DNA of 22,650 nucleotides from positions 1 to 22,650 of the IMG/VR virus record IMGVR_UViG_3300009481_000113. The stretch is one strand, 5' to 3'. Each line of letters starts with the position of its first letter. Within the stretch, counting starts at the first letter, position 1. A program made the position numbers and the translations under genes. Below the pieces are notes generated by a model, which worked only from the letters and a program-made list of their open reading frames with translations, had not been told where the DNA came from and searched no databases. The stretch is from a virus. This document shows, one piece after another, positions 12,059 through 20,322 of this stretch.

Positions 12059-13919
12059 CCCAATTTCCTCCTAATCCATATTTTACAACAGAAGGTACTT
12101 TAAATTCTATTGTAGTTTCCATTATTTTTTTAATTTCTTCTGCGTGCTTTTTATCTTTAATATTAAAACAAAGTTCATCATGAATTTGTAATATAGGTAA
12201 ATGACCAGCATTAGCACAATCTAACATTGCTTGTTTAGTTTGATCTGCAGAAGATCCTTGAATTAATCTATTCAATGCTTTGTAAGTGTAAGCTCTTTTA
12301 ATATTGTCTCTACCATATTTAGCTACAGCATTATCAAAGGTTTCAGCAAGATGCAAACCAAAATCTTTAGTCTCCCATTTATCAAATCTGCATTTTCTAC
12401 CTTTTTTAGTTCTAATAACTCCTTTTTCATCCGCTGCTAATTTACATCTGTTAGATAATTTTTTTACAAAAGGAACTTTGTTATTGTATTTAATAATTAA
12501 TTCATCGGCTTCTTCTTTACTTACCCCTAATGAAATAGCTAATTTATTTTTACCCATTCCATACATTAAACCTAATCCAATTGTTTTAGCCTGAGTTCTT
12601 TCAATCCCTACCAAGTCAGCGATAGTTTGATGAAAGTCTGCATTAGCATTCTGATAAGCTTCTACTAATTCATTAGCACCTGAATAACCATTTTCTCCAA
12701 TGGAAGCTGCATAATGAACTGTCATCCGTGGTTCTTGTTGTGAATAATCAAAGCTCCCCCATTTATATCCTTCCTCGGGTAGAAAAAGACTTCTTATTTT
12801 AGGACCAAAGTCTTTATTTCTAGCTGGTACTTGTTGTAAATTGGGGTTAGTCATACTTAATCTACCGGATACAGTTCCTCCCAAATCGGATCTAAGCTGT
12901 TGGATCTCTCCATGAATTCTCCCTTTGATTTGATACTTCATTATGGAAGATAAGAAAGTTCCATGAAATTTATTTATCTCTCGGGCTTGAACAATTAATT
13001 TCGCTAGTTTATGGTTATTATTTATTAACCAATTTTGAGTAAAGGAAGGCTCTTTTGTTTTTTCAGTTCGTGGATATGGTAACTTTAGTTTGTCAAAAGC
13101 TTTGGCAATCTGGCGTGCTGCCCAAATGTCTACTTCTATTCCTGCTTCTTTTTTTATGTCCAACAGTAATTCTTTTTCTTGGCTCTTCATTTCTATTTGT
13201 AGTTTTTCAGCTGCTTCCACTTCTACTCTAACACCTCTCTGACGCATTTTTATTAATGTGGGAATTAATTGTTGTTCCATGTTCCATACAGTTGTTAAAC
13301 TTTGTGTAGATATTTCTTGTTTAAATCTTTGCCACAAATTAAGCGTGAGTCGTGCATCTTGTTCAGCATAATAACCAACATGTTCTGCAGGTAATTTCCA
13401 CATTTCTGCTTTAGCATCTATTCCATGAGCTGCCGCTGCCTCTTTTAAATCTGTTTCTGCTTTTATTTCTCCTAGATAATCAATTGACAATGCATTTAAA
13501 GAATAAGAAAATCTATTCTCATCTACTAACGCTGCAGCAATCATCGTATCAATTATTTCACCTTTAACTTCTATACCTGATGCTTGTAACCAACCAACAT
13601 CGTATTGAGCATTATGAAATATTTTAGGACACGGTAAAGCACATATTTTTTTCATATAAGTTTTTACTTGTGCAGGAATCATATTACCTCCTCCTAAATG
13701 ACCAAAGGGAAAGTAACCCTGCCATCCATCCACAGCTACAGCAAACCCTACTATTTCTCCTTTTCCTAAAGCCCAACCAGCTCCAAGCCCATTACTAATA
13801 CCTTCATCTCTAGTTTCTAAATCAATTGCTATTTCTGTTGCAGAAGATAAATCTTTATACTCACTGGGAGTATTCCACATAGATTTTTTAAATTCTAATG
13901 TTAACTGTAATCCTGTCAT
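12045..13919 (-). CDS. polA: Family A DNA polymerase with 3'-5' exonuclease
   Basis: A 624-residue replicative polymerase of T7/Pol I type without a 5'-3' exonuclease domain. The proofreading domain shows Exo I DLET (D33/E35), Exo II NAQYDVGW (D107) and Exo III YYAEQDARLT (D188). The polymerase domain shows DYSQQEPRM (motif A, D391), R-TQA-K-TIG-L-GLM-YG (motif B, residues 441-454) and IHDEL (motif C, D581/E582). The E. coli Phe762 position (here residue 449) is Leu, a change reported for marine phage polymerases and linked to slower replication. Motif A has QEP where IEL is usual. AGG lies 7 bases before the ATG. The start directly follows the small zinc-finger gene, and the end overlaps the homing endonuclease. 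Confidence 0.93.
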   Translation of the reverse strand: MTGLQLTLEFKKSMWNTPSEYKDLSSATEIAIDLETRDEGISNGLGAGWALGKGEIVGFAVAVDGWQGYFPFGHLGGGNMIPAQVKTYMKKICALPCPKIFHNAQYDVGWLQASGIEVKGEIIDTMIAAALVDENRFSYSLNALSIDYLGEIKAETDLKEAAAAHGIDAKAEMWKLPAEHVGYYAEQDARLTLNLWQRFKQEISTQSLTTVWNMEQQLIPTLIKMRQRGVRVEVEAAEKLQIEMKSQEKELLLDIKKEAGIEVDIWAARQIAKAFDKLKLPYPRTEKTKEPSFTQNWLINNNHKLAKLIVQAREINKFHGTFLSSIMKYQIKGRIHGEIQQLRSDLGGTVSGRLSMTNPNLQQVPARNKDFGPKIRSLFLPEEGYKWGSFDYSQQEPRMTVHYAASIGENGYSGANELVEAYQNANADFHQTIADLVGIERTQAKTIGLGLMYGMGKNKLAISLGVSKEEADELIIKYNNKVPFVKKLSNRCKLAADEKGVIRTKKGRKCRFDKWETKDFGLHLAETFDNAVAKYGRDNIKRAYTYKALNRLIQGSSADQTKQAMLDCANAGHLPILQIHDELCFNIKDKKHAEEIKKIMETTIEFKVPSVVKYGLGGNWGGTK

Positions 13920-14087
13920 TCAACTACCTTTCCTAAGTGTCTTATTACTGTCCACGGGCTTAGACTGTAATCTTTTGTGCAACTTAGTAATAAATTGCTC
14001 GACAGCACAATCACCACAATAATAAATTTTATTTTCAAGAATGACTGCATCTTTTTCACATTTATTACACTTTATTTTTTTTATCAT
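13920..14087 (-). CDS. Small CxxC zinc-finger-like protein
   Basis: A 55-residue reading frame: MIKKIKCNKCEKDAVILENKIYYCGDCAVEQF then a basic tail. Two knuckles (CNKC at residues 7-10 and CGDC at 24-27) are correctly spaced for a zinc ribbon. Its TGA is directly followed by the polymerase ATG, and it overlaps the DUF3310 gene by 23 bases. The tight packing and intact ribbon argue that it is real. Proteins of this kind may bind nucleic acid or partner proteins; the role is not known. Confidence 0.6.
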   Translation of the reverse strand: MIKKIKCNKCEKDAVILENKIYYCGDCAVEQFITKLHKRLQSKPVDSNKTLRKGS

Positions 14088-14316
14088 CTTCTATAGCTTT
14101 AATTTCTAATTCACAATAATGAATTATTTTTTGTAAATCTTTTATCTTATCTTTATTTAAATAGCGACAAACATACTTCACAACACATCCTTGAAAAAAA
14201 GATAATTTATTTTTGGTAATAAATTCAAAAGGCTGAATACGAAAGTTTTTATAATGAGTTCCTCCAATTTGTTTGTCTTGAGGAAATGCTTTATCAAACA
14301 TATCTTTATCTGTCAT
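14065..14316 (-). CDS. DUF3310 family protein
   Basis: An 83-residue protein. QIGGTHYKNFRIQPFEFI (about residues 16-33) and LSFFQGCVVKYVCRYLNK (about residues 38-55) followed by DLQKIIHYCELEI are the signature of phage DUF3310 (SaV-like) proteins. These are often called nucleotide-kinase-like in annotations, but an activity is not established. They commonly sit in phage replication operons, as here between the helicase (ATGA overlap) and polymerase genes. Confidence 0.85.
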   Translation of the reverse strand: MTDKDMFDKAFPQDKQIGGTHYKNFRIQPFEFITKNKLSFFQGCVVKYVCRYLNKDKIKDLQKIIHYCELEIKAIEDDKKNKV

Positions 14317-15947
14317 TTTTTCTCCTGAATGTAAATTAAATAATCAGATCCAATTGGATAATTAAACTTATAGTCAGATCTTAATAAATGTAAAGTTTTT
14401 TTAGCTCTAGTAGCCCCTGTATACCAAACTTTTTTTTCATCACTTTTTTCTTTCTTATTTTTATTCTCAAAGTCTGAAGGGTAGTTTCCTTTACTATACA
14501 GAACTACATGATTAGCTTCCCCACCTTTAACTGAATGAATAGTATCTATTGTAATTAAAGGATCTTTATCTAATTCTTTTTGGCCATATCTTCTTAGTAA
14601 TCGTATAAAATGCCGTACTTGTTTAGGCTTAAAATTTCTTCTTAATATCCAATACCACGGTTTACTTTTGTCTTTTAATGGTAGATCTAATCCTGCCCAT
14701 TCTACTAAGGATTCAAAATCATATTCTTTAAAATCAGGTTCAGAGCTCCAAAATTTATCACTTCTATATTTAGGATCTTTAAGTTCCCTAATGTATTTGT
14801 ACATATTTTTACTTTGTTTTTTATCTATCTTTTTATTTTTAGTAAGAGCCGTCCAAGATTTAATGGCTTCCCATTGTTTTATATCGAAACATTTTGTGTC
14901 CTTGTTATCTTTATAATAAAGACCCGCATCTTTAGCCAACATTCTTAATTCATTTACTGTTTCATTAATTCGACCTAAAATGTACCAATCTTCTTTTAAA
15001 GATTCAAAAGGAATTTCTCTAAAAGATAAATAACTTTTAACATATCCTTTCATCTTACCAGGTTGATATTCTTTTTCCTCACTATCACTTATCCCTCTTC
15101 TAATTACTTGAGAAAATTTATAAATAGCTTCTCCAAATCTTTGAGTTCTTCTTAATTTAACTTTACGACCTGGAAAAAATGTAGTGAAATATTTTGAGTC
15201 TGCTCCATTCCATTTGTAAATTCCTTGATCATCATCTCCTGCTAAATAAATTCTATTAACTTTATCAGCCATCTTATAAATAACAGACCATTGTAACGGA
15301 GTACAATCTTGTGCTTCATCTAAAATTAAAACTTTTAATTTAGGAAAATCTAAGGTAATTGCTTTTTCAATCATATCATCAAAATCAATAAAAGCTTTTT
15401 CTCCCCCATGTTTTTTATAATGCTCATAAGTAGCAATTTTTCTTTTAAAAATAGTAAGAGAATCTTTTTTATAACTCTCTCTTTTATAAGCTTCTTCTGG
15501 AGTAATAAGTAAATTTCTAGCTTTACTATAAATAGCTAAAGACCAATCTTTATAAGTAAAATTATCATCAGTTAATCGTTGATCACTTGTTTTAATTATT
15601 TTAGTTTGTAACGCAAAGTCTATTGCACAATGTTTAGGATCAAATACATCTTCCGAAAAATATCTCCTACAATAAGTATGAAGAGTTTTAAATCTCATAA
15701 AATCTTCTGTAGTATAATGAGGAAAAGATTCGATAGCTCTTTTTATTGCAGTATTAACAGCTTTATTGGTAAAAGATAAATATGCAATATCTTGAGGTTT
15801 AGTTCCTTTTCTTAAATAATTTTTTAATACTTTTTCAATTAAAGTATAAGTTTTACCTGTACCTGGCGGACCAAATATTTTTATTGTCTTGTGGTAAAGC
15901 TCTTTTAATTTATTCAGTTCTGAATTTTCCTGTGTGGAAGTCATCAT
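14313..15947 (-). CDS. UvrD/Rep-like superfamily 1 DNA helicase
   Basis: A 544-residue helicase. Walker A is GPPGTGKT (residues 26-33), Walker B DEAQD (210-214). IYLAGDDDQGIYKWNGAD fits motif III. TIDTIHSVKGGEANHVV (about residues 468-484) and YTGATRAKKTLHLL are motifs V and VI of UvrD/Rep helicases. It would translocate 3'-5' on single-stranded DNA using ATP. The large insert typical of full-length UvrD is shorter here. The start overlaps the primase stop by 38 bases; GGA lies about 5 bases before it. Within the operon it probably unwinds the fork or acts in recombination-dependent replication. Confidence 0.88.
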   Translation of the reverse strand: MMTSTQENSELNKLKELYHKTIKIFGPPGTGKTYTLIEKVLKNYLRKGTKPQDIAYLSFTNKAVNTAIKRAIESFPHYTTEDFMRFKTLHTYCRRYFSEDVFDPKHCAIDFALQTKIIKTSDQRLTDDNFTYKDWSLAIYSKARNLLITPEEAYKRESYKKDSLTIFKRKIATYEHYKKHGGEKAFIDFDDMIEKAITLDFPKLKVLILDEAQDCTPLQWSVIYKMADKVNRIYLAGDDDQGIYKWNGADSKYFTTFFPGRKVKLRRTQRFGEAIYKFSQVIRRGISDSEEKEYQPGKMKGYVKSYLSFREIPFESLKEDWYILGRINETVNELRMLAKDAGLYYKDNKDTKCFDIKQWEAIKSWTALTKNKKIDKKQSKNMYKYIRELKDPKYRSDKFWSSEPDFKEYDFESLVEWAGLDLPLKDKSKPWYWILRRNFKPKQVRHFIRLLRRYGQKELDKDPLITIDTIHSVKGGEANHVVLYSKGNYPSDFENKNKKEKSDEKKVWYTGATRAKKTLHLLRSDYKFNYPIGSDYLIYIQEKK

Positions 15948-17472
15948 CCATTTCCGATACTGTTTTAGTATTTGGTTTAGTAGTATTGTTTATTTTTTTA
16001 TGATCCACAAAAGTAGGCATTTTTACTGACCATACATTTTTAACTCCTTCATGATAGTCTAATCTTTGGCAGCTTAAGAGATTAAGAGCTTCTGTAGCAC
16101 TTTTAAATGTTTTGTTATTACCTAAAAATTTTTCAAAAGTTATTTTTTTAAAATAACAAGTATTAGTTTTAGAATCTAATATAACATAATTGTCCTGTAG
16201 TTTTTCAAAATCATCTTCTTCAATATGACTTTCAAAAAACTTCTTAAGAAAATTATATTTTTCTTCTCCCAATGTATCTTCAAATTTCATTTTTTCATTT
16301 TCTACTGCCTTTCTTACTAAGGTAGCCATAAGCATTTCAAATGGAGAAGCTCCTGTTTTAGGTCGAGGTAAGGTCATCCAATAAATACCATATCTTAATA
16401 ATTTTACTCTAAAAGATTTTTCATCTTTCATATCTTCAGGATTAATAATAATTTTTTCATTTTGAAATTTAAAAGTATATTCAATTGATTTGGTACTTCT
16501 AATAAATTCTACTTCTTCAAACTCATCTATTAAATCAGGGACCTGTGAACCAATTCCTAGTTTTCTTAGCTTACATAAATCTTTATTACAAATAGGAGTA
16601 ATAGCTCCTAATTTTGGAGGACATTTGTAAGTGTAATCTTTTTTACTTACAGATTTAACTACAGAATTTTCTACTTCTCTTGGATCCATTGGAGTAACAA
16701 AAATTTCTTGATTTCTTTTTTGAAGTATTCTAGAGATATCTTCTTTACTTAAATTACCATCGGCTTTTTTCATTTCTAAAACGCCAACATTAAATAATAA
16801 ATCATTTCTATGATTCCCTGCCCATTTATCAGCAATCATTTTTTGAACACAAGGAGGATAATCTTTCCAATTTATTTCGGGTTCATATTCTTTAACTTGA
16901 ATATTATTTAACTGTTCTAAGGTAACAGTTTTTTTAAATGCTATTTCTAAAAATGTATTTATTAATACAGGTGTATTGTTATCATTGTATGCAAATTCGG
17001 TAGTTTGATCCATATTAAAATATGGCATGTTCAAACATTTATTCATGGGAAATACTTCTAAGGCTTGAAAGAAATTATTATTCCATTCATGTAATTTTTT
17101 TAAAATATCTTTTATAGGTGTCCAATCCTTTAAAAATAAAAATAAATGGAGACCTCCTGACTTTGATCTAGCAGGAACTAAAGGTAATTTATTATCTCTA
17201 ATAATATCTACAACTTTTTTTTCTGAATAATCTTTATAACTTTGAGGATCTATATCAATACACCCCCATTTAGCAACAGCTCCATTTTCAGGTTTGATAC
17301 CAATTCTAGTTTGACCTGCTAAATGTTTTTTCCATAGCTCTAGTGTAACAGGTTCGTGAACCGTGATAGTTTTGGCAACTCTCTTGCCCCGTTCATCTAC
17401 TTCCCCCGTGAGGGAAGTAGTGATGAACAGTTCAGAATTACCCTCAAATAAATTTAAGAGTTTCTGCTCCAT
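15910..17472 (-). CDS. Archaeo-eukaryotic-type (AEP) primase
   Basis: A 520-residue protein. CIDIDPQSY (D73, D75) is the catalytic hDhD motif, and SGGLHLFLFL (H109) the sxH motif, of the AEP superfamily; the flanking HEPVTLELWKKHLAG is the type seen in TOTE-like primases. The C-terminal half begins with NHRNDLLFNVGVLEM and ends SVSKKDYTYKCPP, a PriCT-like helical region. A Cys-rich stretch follows (C-x10-C-x4-C, KLRKLGIG), probably a metal site. It would make primers for the family A polymerase. Its stop and the next gene's ATG share bases with neighbours. A GC-rich hairpin (17391-17428) and a GGTTCGTGAACC motif lie inside codons 15-40, unlike the rest of the gene. Confidence 0.82.
   Translation of the reverse strand: MEQKLLNLFEGNSELFITTSLTGEVDERGKRVAKTITVHEPVTLELWKKHLAGQTRIGIKPENGAVAKWGCIDIDPQSYKDYSEKKVVDIIRDNKLPLVPARSKSGGLHLFLFLKDWTPIKDILKKLHEWNNNFFQALEVFPMNKCLNMPYFNMDQTTEFAYNDNNTPVLINTFLEIAFKKTVTLEQLNNIQVKEYEPEINWKDYPPCVQKMIADKWAGNHRNDLLFNVGVLEMKKADGNLSKEDISRILQKRNQEIFVTPMDPREVENSVVKSVSKKDYTYKCPPKLGAITPICNKDLCKLRKLGIGSQVPDLIDEFEEVEFIRSTKSIEYTFKFQNEKIIINPEDMKDEKSFRVKLLRYGIYWMTLPRPKTGASPFEMLMATLVRKAVENEKMKFEDTLGEEKYNFLKKFFESHIEEDDFEKLQDNYVILDSKTNTCYFKKITFEKFLGNNKTFKSATEALNLLSCQRLDYHEGVKNVWSVKMPTFVDHKKINNTTKPNTKTVSEMDDDFHTGKFRTE
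17391..17428. other. Long hairpin inside primase coding sequence
   Basis: CTACTTCCC (17397-17405) pairs with GGGAAGTAG (17412-17420), and GTTCAT (17391-17396) pairs with ATGAAC (17423-17428), leaving a two-base bulge and a six-base loop. The 15 bp of pairing is the longest in-gene hairpin I see. GGTTCGTGAACCGTGAT at 17351-17367 is nearby, as at 259-316 in the nuclease gene. It is not followed by a T-tract, so termination is unlikely. Confidence 0.8.
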
Positions 17473-18296
17473 TAAAAGGGTACGGTTTCCTTTTTGTTAG
17501 CTTGAGCAATACTATCTTGTGAGAAATCTACTTTCCCAAAAATATCACTCTTCATAGCACTTTGATAAAAGCCTTGAGTGGTTTCAAGTACTTTTAAATT
17601 CGAAGTAGAATTTAAAAATTTATCAAATTCTACAACCCAACCATACCACGAGTTTTGAGAATTAGACTCTTTGGTAGTGGTTAATCTATAAGAAGTAGAC
17701 CATGATGGTGGATTAAAGAAACCTGATTTACCTTGAGATCTCCTAGACATTATCATGGAGTTCCAAGTTTTAGATTTCTTTTTTTGCGTAGACTTCATTG
17801 TAATCAAAGCTTGCTCAATTGGATTATAATCTTCATCCAAAATATAAACAAAATGATTACCTGTATCCTCAATATAATTACCGTTTTCTAAACGGTCTTT
17901 ATTATCTGCACCTCTAGAGGTATCAGACATTACTGAAGGATCAGTATGAATTGCCACAGGTCTTCCTGGGCTATCTCCTTTGTCTTTCCATTCATTAAAT
18001 GTATTTATATAAAGACAAGGTACTACGATTACTCCTTTTTTACCTTTCCATACTGTGCCAGATGTTTCACTCCATATATCTCCTTGCTTTGCAGTCTCGA
18101 CATATTTCCCATCACTTTCATCAAGTACAGGGGAGTTAGCATATAGTATTTTTAGGATTGGTAGTTTTTGATCCCGAGCTGTCACATACTCTTGACCTTG
18201 ACCCGCCATCTCTTCTAAATTAAAATTAGATGGAAGGTTACTCGCTTTTTTTATTACCTCTTTAGCTTGAGGTTTTGCGTTGTTGCCGTTTGCCAT
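17472..18296 (-). CDS. Putative ssDNA-binding-like replication protein
   Basis: A 274-residue protein conserved, from memory, in marine phage replication operons. After a disordered N-terminus comes LPILKILYANSPVLDE, then GDIWSETSGTVWKGKKGVIVVPCLYI and VYILDEDYNPIEQALITMKST, which suggest a beta-rich, OB-like core. The C-terminal part contains YGWVVEFDKFL and ends QANKKETVPF, with a mildly acidic preceding region. Position between the coiled-coil protein and primase fits a single-stranded DNA binding protein, but no acidic tail of the classic type is present and I cannot prove the fold. AAGGAG lies 6 bases before the ATG. Confidence 0.5.
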   Translation of the reverse strand: MANGNNAKPQAKEVIKKASNLPSNFNLEEMAGQGQEYVTARDQKLPILKILYANSPVLDESDGKYVETAKQGDIWSETSGTVWKGKKGVIVVPCLYINTFNEWKDKGDSPGRPVAIHTDPSVMSDTSRGADNKDRLENGNYIEDTGNHFVYILDEDYNPIEQALITMKSTQKKKSKTWNSMIMSRRSQGKSGFFNPPSWSTSYRLTTTKESNSQNSWYGWVVEFDKFLNSTSNLKVLETTQGFYQSAMKSDIFGKVDFSQDSIAQANKKETVPF

Positions 18297-18299
18297 TGT

Positions 18300-18845
18300 T
18301 TACTCCTTCGTGGTTATTTTTGTTTTATTTGCAACATAGGTTCCGAACAATTCAGCAGGAACATTCCTTCCAAGTTCTTGAATTTGTTCTCTAACAAATC
18401 CTCTTAAAGTACTTGGATGTACTGTTGTCTTCTGTTGTACAGGTAAACCTTTTTGTTTCAGCTCTTCTATAATTGATTTAGCTTCATTATCTTGCTGCAT
18501 TCCAAATTCCAAAGTAACTTGATTTTTTATCAAATCACCATGACCATTTTCACGCAACCATGAAAAAGCTTCATCAGCTTTAGATGCTGGTATTCGCGCT
18601 GAATAAAAAGGCCTAATTTCAACAGATGAACCATCTGCTAATTTAAGCATTGATATACCAGCTTGTTGCATTAAGTTTGGAATTGTTTGCTCAGAAAGAG
18701 TGTTTTCAACATCTTTTAACTTTTTTAGTTGTTCTTCAACCGTTGATATTTTCTTCTGAGTTTCCAATAACTTATTGCAAGATTCGGCAATGTCTCTAGA
18801 CATGCCAGTATCTACCGATACGATAGATTCTGCTTCTAAGTCCAT
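18300..18845 (-). CDS. Coiled-coil phage protein, first gene of replication operon
   Basis: A 181-residue protein. Residues 20-55 form a coiled coil (CNKLLETQKKISTVEEQLKK). Then comes ISMLKLADGSSVEIRPFYSARIP (about residues 68-90), FSWLRENGHGDLIKNQVTLEFG, and VHPSTLRGFVREQIQELG...VPAELFGTYV near the end. This arrangement recurs, from memory, in podovirus-like phages as an unnamed protein encoded beside DNA-replication genes. AAGGAGGT lies 5 bases before the ATG, the strongest ribosome site in the window, as expected of an abundant first gene product. It ends just 3 bases before the next gene. Confidence 0.72.
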   Translation of the reverse strand: MDLEAESIVSVDTGMSRDIAESCNKLLETQKKISTVEEQLKKLKDVENTLSEQTIPNLMQQAGISMLKLADGSSVEIRPFYSARIPASKADEAFSWLRENGHGDLIKNQVTLEFGMQQDNEAKSIIEELKQKGLPVQQKTTVHPSTLRGFVREQIQELGRNVPAELFGTYVANKTKITTKE

Positions 18846-18915
18846 AAGAACCTCCTTAGCGAATCAATATATTATATATTTGTAAAAAGCAAACAAATAA
18901 TTTATAAAAAAGAAA
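18846..18915. promoter_or_regulatory. Divergent promoter region of the replication operon
   Basis: Seventy AT-rich bases lie between the divergent starts of the coiled-coil gene and the SNF2 helicase. On the minus strand TATAAT at 18871-18876 is a perfect -10 box. TTGTTT at 18891-18896 is a possible -35 box, but the spacing of 14 is short. TAAGGAGGT follows before the ATG. On the plus strand only a weak AAAGAAA precedes the helicase ATG. Promoters here are likely but not proven. Confidence 0.5.
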
Positions 18916-20322
18916 ATGTATAATTATAAAACTTCCCCTTTTAAACATCAAAGACACGCTTTAATTCAAGGAGCCAAAGAAAAAAATTTCGCTTATTTTA
19001 TGGAAATGGGAACTGGTAAGACTAAAGTAGCCATTGATAATGCTTGTTTTTTATTTCAACAACAGTATATAAATTATTGTTTTGTAATTGCTCCTAATTC
19101 TGTCTATCAAAATTGGGCCAAAGAAATTAGTATGCATTGCCCAGAAACCCACAATATATGGATATGGAAAGTAGACTCAGAAAAGACTCTAGATTTGAAT
19201 GATTCTAAACTAACTTTTATTTTAATGAATGTTGAAGCTTTATCTCACAAGTCGGGTCAAAAATGGTTGGAAAAATTATTAAGTGTAGTTGGATTAAGAT
19301 CATTAATGGTAGTAGATGAAAGTACTACTATTAAAAACAGAACTGCTAGAAGAACTAAATGTATTATTAAATTAGGAAAGTTAGTTAGATTTAAAAGAAT
19401 ATTAACGGGGTCTCCTGTTACCAAATCCCCTTTAGATTTATTCACTCAATGTTATTTTTTAGATTGGAAATTATTAGGGTATGAAAGTTTCTATCCTTAT
19501 AGATCTCGCTATGCTGTTATGCATAGTATGGAAATGAATGGTCGTCAAATTATGTTTCCAAAATATTATACGAATTTAGAGGAATTAGAACATAAATTAA
19601 AAAATTTTAGTTATAGAGTAAGAAAAAAAGATTGTTTAGATTTACCCCCAAAAACATATGTTCAAAGATATATAGATTTAACCGAGGAACAAAGGAAAGT
19701 ATATAATGATTTAAAACGCAGAGCTCTAGCAATAGTTCAAGATGAGACTATTTCATATACTAATAAACTTACTGAAGTTTTAAAACTTCATCAAATTACT
19801 TGTGGTTTTTATAAAACAGATGAAGGAACAATTACCTCTTTTAAAAGCAACCCTAAATTAAATGAATTACTCAATATATTGGAGGAGACTGAAGATAAGT
19901 GTATCATATGGGCAAACTATATTTTTAATATAAAAATGATTAAACAGAAATTAGAGGAGACCTATGGAAAAGATACAGTGGTTTCGATATACGGTGAAGA
20001 TTCAATTAAAGTACGTAATGATGCTGTTGAAAGTTTTCAACATAATGCTAGATGCCGTTTCCTCGTTGGTAATCCTACTGTTGGTGGTTACGGTCTTACC
20101 CTTACTGCTGCTAGGTATGTTATATATTATAGTAATAATTACAATCTTGAAGTCCGCCAGCAAAGCGAAGATCGTGCTCATAGATATGGTCAAACTGCTC
20201 AAGTCACATATGTCGATTTAATTGCAAATAAAAGTATTGATGAAATGATATTAAACTCTTTAGAAGGTAAAATAGAAATATCTGCTAAGACTCTTGGGGA
20301 AGAGGCTCAGAAGTGGCTTTAG
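18916..20322 (+). CDS. SNF2-family DNA helicase/ATPase
   Basis: A 468-residue superfamily 2 ATPase. It shows MGTGKTK (Walker A, residues 31-37), VVDESTTIKN (motif II, D134/E135), ILTGSPVTKSPLDLFTQ (motif III) and, in the second lobe, GYGLTLTAARYVIYYS and QQSEDRAHRYGQ (motifs V/VI; the RAHRYGQ signature is SNF2-specific). SNF2-like helicases in phages translocate on duplex DNA and are thought to help replication or recombination. No extra DNA-binding domain is seen. It is the only large plus-strand gene, divergent from the replication operon, and its 3' end overlaps the convergent nuclease gene by 38 bases. Confidence 0.9.
   Translation: MYNYKTSPFKHQRHALIQGAKEKNFAYFMEMGTGKTKVAIDNACFLFQQQYINYCFVIAPNSVYQNWAKEISMHCPETHNIWIWKVDSEKTLDLNDSKLTFILMNVEALSHKSGQKWLEKLLSVVGLRSLMVVDESTTIKNRTARRTKCIIKLGKLVRFKRILTGSPVTKSPLDLFTQCYFLDWKLLGYESFYPYRSRYAVMHSMEMNGRQIMFPKYYTNLEELEHKLKNFSYRVRKKDCLDLPPKTYVQRYIDLTEEQRKVYNDLKRRALAIVQDETISYTNKLTEVLKLHQITCGFYKTDEGTITSFKSNPKLNELLNILEETEDKCIIWANYIFNIKMIKQKLEETYGKDTVVSIYGEDSIKVRNDAVESFQHNARCRFLVGNPTVGGYGLTLTAARYVIYYSNNYNLEVRQQSEDRAHRYGQTAQVTYVDLIANKSIDEMILNSLEGKIEISAKTLGEEAQKWL

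Noticed and set aside
12304-12594. 96-codon plus-strand frame inside polA
   Set aside because: Antisense to highly conserved polymerase motifs; no independent support.
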